Assembly (NCBI GenBank): GCA_963719055.1
Contig: CAVRAU010000023.1
Span: forward strand, 248,001-312,000
Length of the DNA stretch: 64,000 nucleotides
Origin: CAXMQZ01 sp963719055
GTDB taxonomy: Bacteria > Acidobacteriota > Thermoanaerobaculia > Multivoradales > JAHEKO01
Reading direction: 5' to 3'
The position numbers and the translations under genes were made by a program. Positions 1 to 7,894 of the stretch are shown piece after piece (position 1 is the stretch's first letter; each line of letters begins with the position of its first letter). The notes under the pieces were generated by a model, which ran no database searches, was not told the origin of the DNA, and worked only from the letters and a program-made list of their open reading frames with translations.

Positions 1-996
1 GACAGTCAGATGTGAGTAGCGTCGAACCCCCTGCAGGGTCCGGTTGCCCAGAATCTCCGCGATCTCCGCCAGCGAGGCACCGCTCTGAGCCAGATAGGAG
101 GCTGCAGAATGCCTGAGGTCGTGGAATCGAAAGTCTTCGATCGCCGCTGAGGTGAGGGCGGCTCTCCACGCGGCACGGGGGAATCGCACTCGACCATCGG
201 GCTCCGCGAAGACGTCACTGCGATCGATCCGCCGCACCCTCGACAACTGACCCAGGAGCTCGAAGGCCGGTCCCGGCAGCGGCAGAGTGCGAGTTCTGAG
301 CCGACCCGTGCCCTCGATGACGACCTGGCGGCTGGCGATATCCAGATCGGACCATCGCAGACGCAGAAGCTCTCCTCTTCTCGCACCCGTGGACAGAGCC
401 AGGACCACCAGGGTCTGCAGCCTCAGACCCCCGGATTCGCGGCAAGCCCGGACGAGGGACTGCCTCTCGTCGTCGCTCAAGAAACGAAGTCGGGTGGAAC
501 CCTCGGCCAGAGGCTCGATTCCCTTCATGGGGTGAACGGCAAGATAGTCGCTCTTGAGTGCCCAGGAGAAGAGCCCTGACAAGGCTGCCATGTACCGATT
601 GACGGTCGCCGGGCTCCGGCCGCGACCGGACAGAGTTCTTTCTGACGTCAGTGTTCTGCGCAATCCGAGAATCCGACGCCTCGAAATCGACGCCGCGGCT
701 TCCGCACCCAGGTGTCGCCGCCACCACTCGAGCTGTCGTCGAGTATCCCGATTCGGTTGGCGCGAGACCAGATACCGGTCGAGGATCCAACCCAGAGTGA
801 ATCCTCCACTCTGGCCGCCTTCGCTCCACAGACCCTTCTCGATGGCGCGCTCGACCTCGCCAGCCCACTCGTCCGCCTCGGATCGACTCGCGAACGAGGC
901 TGTCTCCGTGATTCCACGACGTCGGATCCGCACTCGCCAGCGGGCCTGGCCGTCTCTTGTCTTTCGTCGGTCGATGGTTGCCACAGTTCGCGCCAT
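1..996 (-). CDS. Tyrosine recombinase (phage-type integrase), cut by window edge
   Basis: Site-specific recombinase that would cut and rejoin DNA at attachment sites. The frame is open for 332 codons from ATG at 996 to base 1 without a stop, so only the last few residues are missing. An N-terminal arm-binding-like segment (MARTVATIDRRKTRDG) is followed by a core-binding SAM-like region (about residues 65-165) and the catalytic domain. Visible catalytic elements are Arg in STGARRGELLRLRW (about residue 200), HDLRH (about 293) and the nucleophile Tyr327 in RRYSHL. The usual box II histidine (LGH) is Asn here (ILGNRTLQ), a tolerated change in some integrases. It reads out of the window, so any cargo or att site it serves probably lies to the left. 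Nothing else phage-like is visible to its right. Confidence 0.88.
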   Translation of the reverse strand, partial: MARTVATIDRRKTRDGQARWRVRIRRRGITETASFASRSEADEWAGEVERAIEKGLWSEGGQSGGFTLGWILDRYLVSRQPNRDTRRQLEWWRRHLGAEAAASISRRRILGLRRTLTSERTLSGRGRSPATVNRYMAALSGLFSWALKSDYLAVHPMKGIEPLAEGSTRLRFLSDDERQSLVRACRESGGLRLQTLVVLALSTGARRGELLRLRWSDLDIASRQVVIEGTGRLRTRTLPLPGPAFELLGQLSRVRRIDRSDVFAEPDGRVRFPRAAWRAALTSAAIEDFRFHDLRHSAASYLAQSGASLAEIAEILGNRTLQGVRRYSHLTV

Positions 997-1181
997 GGGC
1001 GGCCAGATCGCGGACCATCAGTGGACCACAGACCGATCCCGCCACTCTTGGGTGTCGCAGACCGGCCCAGCGTATCGCCGGCTAAGTGCCCACGCAACAG
1101 ACACTTACGGTTAGAGCCAAGTGTAGATATATCTAGTGTCGAGTGGACGACAACGGAGCGCGAATCGGTGGGCCGTTGGTC

Positions 1182-1544
1182 CTATCTACGCCTTTCGCCG
1201 CGCAATGAAAAGACATGATCGACGATCTGCTTGACCTCTTCACGGCTGAATTTGTCGAAGGTCGGGTGCTCGAAGACCAGTGCCTGGAGAATGACGGTCT
1301 CCATACCCGAGGCGTCACCCGGATACTTCCACCGATCGTCCAGGAGGTTGGCGTCGGGATCACCCATGGTTCGAATCGTGTGTCCGCCCCCATCAATGCC
1401 ATGGCAATCGGCACAGTGTTTGCGATAGAGCTTTTCCCCAGGGGTGCGCTTCGGGAAGAGCTCGCTGCAGCCTCCCAAAGACAACACCAGTATCGCAAGT
1501 GCCAGCCCACGGCACCATTGGCCCAGATCGTTTCCTGTCCGCAT
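1182..1544 (-). CDS. Small cytochrome c lipoprotein
   Basis: Single-haem periplasmic electron carrier anchored by lipid. The ATG at 1544 starts MRTGNDLGQW, a hydrophobic segment and the lipobox LSLGGC; the mature part has one CXXCH haem site (CADCH, about residue 46) in the setting YRKHCADCHGIDGGG typical of class I cytochrome c, and a downstream Met/axial-ligand region. The mature protein is about 95 residues, normal for this class. A TTG ten codons upstream (1574) is possible, but the ATG gives a proper lipoprotein signal. There is no Shine-Dalgarno before the ATG. Divergent from the PilZ gene across a CRP-like palindrome. Partner oxidase or reductase is unknown. Confidence 0.85.
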   Translation of the reverse strand: MRTGNDLGQWCRGLALAILVLSLGGCSELFPKRTPGEKLYRKHCADCHGIDGGGHTIRTMGDPDANLLDDRWKYPGDASGMETVILQALVFEHPTFDKFSREEVKQIVDHVFSLRGERRR

Positions 1545-1577
1545 CGAGCGTAGTCTGCCTGAGGAGCAGCACAAGTC

Positions 1578-1595
1578 AAGTGATTTATTTCACTG
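1578..1595. promoter_or_regulatory. CRP/FNR-type palindrome between divergent genes
   Basis: The segment reads aaGTGA-tttatt-TCACtg, with the GTGA-N6-TCAC core of the CRP branch of CRP/FNR operators and matching A/T flanks. It lies 36 bases upstream of the cytochrome c ATG and 56 bases upstream of the PilZ ATG. On the minus strand a possible -35 (TTGACT, 1579-1574) overlaps its edge and AGACTA (1556-1551) follows after 17 bases, which would make the cytochrome mRNA leaderless and place the site near -42. The core match is seen; the promoter is inferred. Confidence 0.45.
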
Positions 1596-1650
1596 ACCCT
1601 TGAGCCATTTTGGCCCACACTGATCCCAGGAACTGTCACGGAGTCCGCCG

Positions 1651-2049
1651 ATGCTGCTGGGAAAGCACCCATCTGAACAACCGCCCACGCTGCCCCCCGA
1701 CGAACGCAAGCCGCTGCATGCCCCGATTACCGTCCTCAACACAGATGGCAATGGCGGTACCAAGACCTTCTTTGGGTATGCCAAGAACATCAGCAGCAGC
1801 GGCATGATGATCGGGGCGACTTGCCCCAAAGAGCCTGGCAGCCGTTTCCTTCTGGAGATTCCGCTACCGGAGCCCGTCAACGTGGTGGCAACCTGCCTAT
1901 GCGAGGTCGTGTGGAAACGGGACTGGGCCAAGCAGAAATGCCACGAGCCCGGCATGGGCCTGCGCTTTGTCGATCTCCCCGAAGAGATCGCCTCCGCCAT
2001 CGACTCCTGGGTAGCGCGAGACCTCTTGCAGGAACAGCTGTCCGCCTGA
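1651..2049 (+). CDS. PilZ-domain protein
   Basis: Stand-alone 132-residue PilZ-like domain, the family that usually binds cyclic di-GMP and regulates motility, exopolysaccharide or development. The second half of the signature is recognisable: GYAKNISSSGMMIGA resembles the D/NxSxxG motif, and GMGLRFVDL is the typical closing strand. The first half (RxxxR) is poor: the matching region is DERKPLHAPI, with one Arg, so c-di-GMP binding may be lost or changed. A weak GGAG lies about 10 bases before the ATG. It is divergent from a cytochrome c gene. The fold is fairly sure, the ligand not. Confidence 0.75.
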   Translation: MLLGKHPSEQPPTLPPDERKPLHAPITVLNTDGNGGTKTFFGYAKNISSSGMMIGATCPKEPGSRFLLEIPLPEPVNVVATCLCEVVWKRDWAKQKCHEPGMGLRFVDLPEEIASAIDSWVARDLLQEQLSA

Positions 2050-2075
2050 CAGCAACCCCGACGAGCAGGAGTATC

Positions 2076-2089
2076 CGCCCCGCGGGGCG
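2076..2089. repeat. Perfect 14-base GC palindrome after PilZ
   Basis: CGCCCCGCGGGGCG reads the same on both strands. It sits 27 bases after the PilZ stop in the gap between two convergent genes. It has no T tract, so it is not a classical terminator; it may help end transcription or be part of the neighbouring repeat. Confidence 0.45.
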
Positions 2090-2128
2090 CCCTTCGTGCT
2101 TCTTCGCGGTGGCCGTACCAACTCCTGG

Positions 2129-2171
2129 GTTGAAGCGGCCGGCAGACCTCGGGCACAGAGGCCCGAGGCTA
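2129..2171. repeat. REP-like intergenic hairpin element, copy 1
   Basis: A GCGGCCGG core (ttgaagcggccggca) is followed by a perfect 8-bp hairpin, CCTCGGGC (2147-2154) and GCCCGAGG (2161-2168) with loop acagag. Nearly the same 43 bases recur at 38708-38750 with only a few substitutions. The position between convergent gene ends fits a dispersed REP-type element that may also act as a transcription stop. Confidence 0.65.
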
Positions 2172-2181
2172 TAAATTGCCT

Positions 2182-5100
2182 TTAGAACCCGCCAACCGGC
2201 AACCAGGTTCGGTTCGACAGCTCCTTCCCCACCGTCTTGGCATTGTGGCTGGTGGAGCTGGCGCCGGATTTCTCCTGCTCTTCGTCCCAGGCCTCGCGAC
2301 TCATGACAGCGATGGGCTCGAGGCTCTTGCCCTCGAGCTGGCTGTTGAGCTGACTCAGGGTCTTGCCCGTGGTCAACGCTGCAAACGACTTCTGCGCCGC
2401 TTCCAGCCGGCCCTTGAGGACCACGGTCCGGTCCAGCTGCGACTGGGTCGGTCGCCCGTCGTAGCTCACCACACCACCGAAGAGGTTGCCCATCTTCTCG
2501 CGCAGCTTTTCGTCACCCGAGATCCAACCAGTGTCGGCGGTCGACACCAGCGAGCCGCGCAACTCCTCGACATCGTCGGCGAAGGCTTCCAGCTTGCTGG
2601 CCATAGCGCCCTTGCCACCCAGCTCCTCGGCATGTGCCTTGGCCTGGTCACGCAGATCGATCAGCGAGTCCACCACATAGGTGAGGTCACCGAGCATGTA
2701 GTAGAGCTCGAGGGCCGTCTCCTGCTGCAGCTTGCGATCCTCCGCCGAGTGCGGCGAGCGCGGATCGGGCACCAGGTTCACGGTGCCTTCGTAGGTCTCC
2801 TTGCCCTTGATCACCTTGTAGGTGTAGGTGCCCTCGGGGACCCGGGGGCCCTGGAACGCAAACACCAGATTGGTGGCGGGAGGCAGTTTCGGTGCCGGCA
2901 GACGCATCGGCCAATCGGCCCGGTTCAAGCCCCGCACCTTGGGTGCCGGGATGGTCGTGATCAGCTCACCTTCCTGGTCGTAGATCTCGACCTTGAGGTC
3001 GCCGAAGATGTGGCGTTTCTTCTGGTAGAAGAAGATATTCGCGGCCTCCGGTGGATTGCTGCCACTGAACTCGCCGTCACCACCGAACCACCCCATACCC
3101 CCACCGATTACCATGATGGCGTCACGGGATGGCAAGAGGGCGAAACTCGAATCCAATACCTCGCTGGTCAGACTGCGCAGCGGTGTCAGGTCATCGAGAA
3201 TGTAGATCCCGCGCCCGTGGGTGCCAATGATCAGATCGTGCTCCCGAGGGTGGATGTCTATGTCCCGCACCGGCACCATGGGAACGCCGCCCTTGAATCG
3301 GGCCCACTGCTGACCGCCGTCGAGTGTGATGTAGACCCCGGTCTCGGTACCCGCGAACAGCAGCTCGGGATTGACCAGGTCCTGGACGATGACGTGCGCG
3401 AAACTGTCGAGCCCCTCGCCCACGATCGATTCCCAGGTCGCACCGAAGTCTCGAGTCCGGTAGACGTAGGTATTCATGTCGCCGGAGCGGTGACCATCCA
3501 CCGTCACGTGAGCCGTCCCCTGCTCGTGCGGACTCGCCTCGACGTGTGAAACCCAGAGGCCAGCCGGTAGATCGGGGATGTTGGCGGTGACGTTGGTCCA
3601 GGTCTCTCCACCATCGCGGGTCACCTGCACCAGACCGTCGTCCGTTCCCACCCAGATCAGGTCACCGTTCAACGGCGATTCGGAGATCGTGTAGATGGTG
3701 GTGTTGTTCTCGGCGGTCGAGTTGTCGATGGTCAGACCACCGGAATCCATCTGCCGCTGGCGTTGCGGATCGTTGGTCGTCAGATCTGGAGAGATCTTCT
3801 CCCAGGACTCGCCCCGATCCTTGGATCGAAAGAGGTACTGGCCACCGTAGTAGATCGTGCCTGGAGTATTCGGCGACAAGTGCAGGGCCGTGTTCCAGTT
3901 GAACCGGTAGGCCTCTTCTCCTTCACCAGGCAATGGGGCGATCTCCTTGGTCTCCTCGGTCGACAGGTGATACCGCAGCAGGTTGCCGCCCTGGTACTCG
4001 GCGTAGATGATGTTGGTGTCGTCGGGGTCGCGATAGGTGTGGAAACCGTCGCCACCGCCGACCATCAGCCAGTCCTTGTTCTGCACGCCACCGGGTGCCC
4101 GCGACGGTCCCTGCCAGGAACCGTTGTCCTGCAAACCGCCGTAGACGTTGTAGGGCCAATCCATGTCCGCGCTGACTTCATAGAACTGCGACAAGCGGCA
4201 GAGCCTTGATCATGCGGAAATGAGCCGCGCGGTCATAGGACATGTAGACTCCGCCGTCGGTGCCGAGAAGCAGCTCATACGGATTGTCCGGGTTGATCCA
4301 CAGGGCATGATGATCGCTGTGGACGCCGCCGCCAAAACCGCCACTCATCACCGACGTGAAGGCCTTTCCTCCATCGGTCGAGACACCCAGGAAGAAGCCG
4401 GGCTTGTAGACACGGTCGGGGTCTACAGGATCGACGACGATGTAGGCGAAGTAGAAGGGCCGACTGCGGACAGCCAACGAGTTGTTGACCTTCTCCCAGT
4501 TCATCCCGAGGTCATCGGAGCGATACAGAGAGGTGTCATCCTCGATCTCGACCACGGCGTAGACACGGCGCGGGCGGCTCGGCGCCACGGCGACCGCGAT
4601 GCGCCCCTTCTCCGTGCTCGGGCAGACCCTTGGTGAGCTCGCTCCAGGTCTCACCTCCGTCGGTGCTCTTGTAGAGACCGCTGCCCGGACCGCCCGACTC
4701 GAAGAAATCCGGATATCGGCGGAACTGCCACATGCCGGCGTAGAGCGTGTTCGGGCTCTGCGGGTCGATGCTGAGATCAGAGCAGCCGGTGTCCTCATCG
4801 ACATAGAGGACCTTCTCCCAGTTCTCGCCGCCATCGGTGGTCTTGAACACGCCTCGTTCTTCGTTGGCGCTCCACAGCTGACCGGTGGCGCAGATGAAGA
4901 CCGTGTCGCTGTTCTCGTTGTCGATGACGATTCGAGAGATGCGCTCGGTCTCTTTCAGGCCGACATAGGTCCAGCTGTCGCCACCATCGGAGCTCTTGTA
5001 GACACCGGCACCCACCGAGACGCTGTTGCGAACCCAGGTCTCCCCGGTGCCGACCCAGACGACTTCCTTGTCGTTGGGGTCGATGCGAATGGCACCAATC

Positions 5101-5375
5101 GATTGCGGGTGGTCGTCGAAGATCGGGCTCCAGGTGATGCCACCGTCTTTCGATTTCCACACACCACCGGTGGCTGCACCCACGTAGACGGTCAGCGGGT
5201 CGCTGGCGACGGCGTCGATGGCCGCGATGCGGCCGCTCATCAAGGCGGGCCCGATGGACCGGGCGTACAACCCGCCAAAAGTATTCGAGTCAATCTTTAC
5301 CTGGGCCGTGGCGACGCCGGCCAGGCCGAGAACGAGAATCAACGCAACACAAATCCGATGCGGTCTTCCGAGCAT
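2182..5375 (-). CDS. Secreted VPS10/sortilin-like Asp-box propeller protein (two frameshifts)
   Basis: Exported protein of about 1,060 residues from a group often labelled sortilin-like or glycosyl hydrolase; no enzymatic activity is established for it. ATG at 5375 has a strong AGGAGGGG five bases upstream and begins MLGRPHRICVALILV, a signal peptide ending in TAQ. At least ten Asp-box motifs (SxDxGxxW) run through it: SKDGGITW, SSDGGDSW, TTDGGENW, STDGGETW, SDDLGMNW, STDGGKAF, SKDRGESW, TRDGGETW, TRDFGATW and TLDGGQQW. They build one or two large beta-propellers, followed by a helical C-terminal region of about 250 residues. The frame breaks near 4625 and near 4195; at the second, removing one T restores the frame. 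Total length equals intact relatives, so real decay is unlikely. It lies downstream of, and in line with, the LolA-like gene. Confidence 0.85.
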
Positions 5376-5399
5376 GGATCCCCTCCTGAAAGCTGAAGG

Positions 5400-5426
5400 G
5401 TGTCCGCCGCACCAAGCGACGGACAC
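5400..5426. other. Intercistronic hairpin
   Basis: GTGTCCG (5400-5406) pairs with CGGACAC (5420-5426), and two more pairs form after a mismatch. It lies between the stop of the LolA-like gene and the Shine-Dalgarno of the VPS10-like gene. No T tract follows on the minus strand, so it could stabilise or attenuate the mRNA rather than end it. Confidence 0.4.
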
Positions 5427-5446
5427 TCTTTGAATAGGTTAGCGGA

Positions 5447-6208
5447 TCAGCCGTCCGTACCGGTCGCGGCCTCGGCGGCCACTTCCGGCATGGCAAACAT
5501 ATCGTCGCTGACATCCACACCGAGCTCGATGGTCTCGATGGTGATGACCTGCCCCGAAGGAGCTCCCTTGGGCCGGCTTTCAATGGAGTGGGGGAACATC
5601 AACCCGTCCACTTCCTTGTAGTCGCTCAGGATGGTCTCGAATTCCACCTCGTTGCCCTGCATGGTGGTCTTGCCTTCCTGCTTGATGGTGATGAAGTACT
5701 CGGAGTCCAGGAAGTGGTAGCGCACATCACCGTTGGCCAGAGCGACCTTGAGCTTGTAGGCCTCCGTGCCATCGGTCTCTTCCAGACCCATGAGCTCGAT
5801 CTGGTGTCCCTTGTCCTGCCAGTTCATCAGCGGACCGTCGAAGTCGGCCTGCTCCTTGATGTTCTTGGCCTGATCTTCCGCCATGACCTCCGGGTCGGTC
5901 TTGCCCATGAAAGGCATGATCGACCAGGCAGTCTCGCCGTCGTAGGCCTGTACCGCGGTCATTCCCTGCATGGTGAACTCGAGGCGCATATTCATGGGAC
6001 GATCGAAGACCATCGTAAACGGCACTTCCATGCCGGGTCCCATCGCCATGTTGCCGTTGAACTTGGCGGATTCGATCGCCTGCAAATTCTCGGCGCCGCC
6101 GAGAGCCTCGAAATGTGCCGCCAGGAGCTCGTCCAGGGTCATCTCCTCGGCACCGACCGCTCCAGCCATAAGCGCCAAGGCCAGACACAATACCGTCAAT
6201 TTCTTCAT
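5447..6208 (-). CDS. Secreted LolA/LolB-like protein
   Basis: 253-residue exported protein with signal peptide MKKLTVLCLALALMAGAVGA. The mature part opens with MTLDELLAAHFEALGG, the usual start of the outer-membrane lipoprotein-sorting-like family (a concave beta-sheet fold that holds lipid or acyl chains), and continues as alternating short strands (FNGNMAMGPG, FTMVFDRP, AYKLKVAL, RYHFLD) without any catalytic motif. The ATG at 6208 has a GGAGG-type site (ggaggttct) just upstream. It probably shares a transcript with the VPS10-like gene 72 bases downstream. The cargo, if any, is unknown; a general periplasmic function is the most that can be said. Confidence 0.7.
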   Translation of the reverse strand: MKKLTVLCLALALMAGAVGAEEMTLDELLAAHFEALGGAENLQAIESAKFNGNMAMGPGMEVPFTMVFDRPMNMRLEFTMQGMTAVQAYDGETAWSIMPFMGKTDPEVMAEDQAKNIKEQADFDGPLMNWQDKGHQIELMGLEETDGTEAYKLKVALANGDVRYHFLDSEYFITIKQEGKTTMQGNEVEFETILSDYKEVDGLMFPHSIESRPKGAPSGQVITIETIELGVDVSDDMFAMPEVAAEAATGTDG

Positions 6209-6328
6209 TTAGAACCTCCGTGATTCCACTGGGGTGACTATTCAATTCGAAAGGATAGAATCGGCCCGCATTCCCCCACTGCAGGGCAACGACTCAACCT
6301 TGCATTCTATAACGATTCCAGGAGAATC

Positions 6329-7024
6329 ATGGCCATGAGCCCAGCACCCAACTTCGACGACAAGCTCTTCCGGTTTCTGCGCCAGCTGAAGAAGAACAAC
6401 CGCCGCGATTGGTTCCAGGATCACAAGGAGCAGTACGAGGACTCCGTCAAGCACCCTTCCCTGCAGTTCATCAGTGACTTCGGGCCCCGGCTGCGAAAAA
6501 TCAGTCCGGAATTCGTTGCGGATCCTCGCCCAGTCGGCGGTTCGCTGTTTCGTATCTACCGAGATGTCCGGTTCTCGAAAGACAAGAGTCCCTATAAGAC
6601 CTCGGTCGGGATCCAGTTTCGACACAAGCAGGCCAAGGACGTCCATTCTCCCGGTTTCTACCTTCATCTCGAGCCCGGCGACAGTTTCGTAGGACTCGGA
6701 ACCTGGCATCCTGACGGCCCGACCCTGAACAGGATCAGAGCGGCCATCGCGGACGATCCCAAGGGGTGGAAGCGCGCGCTGGGTGGCAAGAAGTTCGCGG
6801 AGACGTTTCGGCTGGAGGGCGACTCCCTGAAGCGGCCCCCGAAGGGATACGATCCGGATCATCCCCTGATCGACGATCTCAAACGCAAGGACTTCATCGC
6901 GGTCATGAAGCTGACAAATACCGCCGTCACCGCTCCCGGCTTCATCGACGAATACACTCGACTCTGCAAGACCGGGGTGCCGCTGATGCGATTCCTGTGC
7001 GACGCCACCGACGTACCGTTCTGA
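6329..7024 (+). CDS. DUF2461 family protein
   Basis: Intact 231-residue protein of the DUF2461 family, widespread in bacteria and fungi and without an assigned function. Family hallmarks are visible: FLRQLKKNNRRDWFQDHK near the N-terminus, the FRIYRDVRFSKDKSPYKT block (about residues 73-90), GFYLHLEPG and the DFIAVMKL block near the C-terminus. ATG at 6329 follows AGGAGAATC. It is cytoplasmic, with no signal peptide or membrane segment. It is divergent from the LolA-like gene and 40 bases from the next gene. Confidence 0.88.
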   Translation: MAMSPAPNFDDKLFRFLRQLKKNNRRDWFQDHKEQYEDSVKHPSLQFISDFGPRLRKISPEFVADPRPVGGSLFRIYRDVRFSKDKSPYKTSVGIQFRHKQAKDVHSPGFYLHLEPGDSFVGLGTWHPDGPTLNRIRAAIADDPKGWKRALGGKKFAETFRLEGDSLKRPPKGYDPDHPLIDDLKRKDFIAVMKLTNTAVTAPGFIDEYTRLCKTGVPLMRFLCDATDVPF

Positions 7025-7063
7025 CCCTTCAACGCCGGACACTGTCCAAACGCGAGGTGCCTT

Positions 7064-7894
7064 ATGCCTAGAACCGGTTCCATCGAATTCGTGACTCGTC
7101 TCCTTGTGATCACTATGCTGGTCGGCTTGATGCTGGAGTCGCCCATCGGTAGCAGCGAGAATCCAGCGGCCCCGGGATTCAACACCGCGGCCTCCGATGC
7201 GCAGGCCATCGAAATCGCCGATCAGGTCATGGCCAATCTAGGCGGTCGGCAAGCCTGGGACGAAACCCGCTTCATCACCTGGAGCTTTTTTGGACGCCGT
7301 CGCCATGTCTGGGACAAATTCACGGGTGATCTCCGCGTGGAGGGAGTCGACCGGGAGACCGAAAAGCCCTACCTCATTCTGATGAACCTCTACAGCAAGA
7401 AGGGCCGAGCCTGGTCCAACGATGAGGAGATCACCGACCCGCCAGCGCTGGAGAAGATGCTCGATCGCGGGGAAGCCGTCTGGATCAATGACGGCTACTG
7501 GATGTTCATGCCGTTCAAGCTCAAGGACTCCGGCGTGACACTGAAATACGTGGGCGAAAAAGAGATGCTCGATGGCCGCATGGCGGACACCTTACAGCTC
7601 ACCTTCGAGAATGTGGGCCGGACTCCCGAGAACAAGTACCTCGTCTATGTAGCCAAGGACACCGGGCTGGTCGAACAATGGGACTTCTTCTCGAAAGCCG
7701 ACGATCCGGAGCCCCGTTTCCAGAGCCCCTGGCACAACTGGCAGCCCCACGGGGCGATTCTTCTCTCCGACAACCGTGGTGATGGCGGACACACAGACAT
7801 CGCCGTCTTCACCGAACTGCCTTCCGCGATCTTCTCCGACCCTGCCGAAGTGGACTGGAGCCGCTGGCTCGCCGGACAAGAGCCCCCGGAATGA
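7064..7894 (+). CDS. Secreted protein of unknown function
   Basis: Intact 276-residue protein. Residues 9-28 form a hydrophobic signal or anchor (FVTRLLVITMLVGLML), followed by about 245 residues dominated by short beta strands with Trp/Tyr (FITWSFFGRRRHVW, GYWMFMPFKLKDSGV, YLVYVAKDTGLVEQWDF). The start of the mature region (IADQVMANLGGRQAWDETRF) resembles the LolA-like and DUF6503-like secreted proteins that begin with a short helix and a Gly-Gly turn. No catalytic residues stand out. Its stop overlaps the start of the ResB-CcsA gene (ATGA at 7891-7894), so the two are probably translated together, but I see no haem-binding motif linking it to cytochrome assembly. Confidence 0.65.
   Translation: MPRTGSIEFVTRLLVITMLVGLMLESPIGSSENPAAPGFNTAASDAQAIEIADQVMANLGGRQAWDETRFITWSFFGRRRHVWDKFTGDLRVEGVDRETEKPYLILMNLYSKKGRAWSNDEEITDPPALEKMLDRGEAVWINDGYWMFMPFKLKDSGVTLKYVGEKEMLDGRMADTLQLTFENVGRTPENKYLVYVAKDTGLVEQWDFFSKADDPEPRFQSPWHNWQPHGAILLSDNRGDGGHTDIAVFTELPSAIFSDPAEVDWSRWLAGQEPPE

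Noticed and set aside
1360..1380. tRNA T-loop-like string ggttcgaatcg
   Set aside because: It is inside the cytochrome c gene, and no cloverleaf can be formed around it.
2176..3549. Long open frame of 457 codons on the plus strand
   Set aside because: It lies fully antisense to the VPS10-like gene, which has repeated Asp-box motifs. Such mirror frames are expected at high GC, and this one has no family motif.
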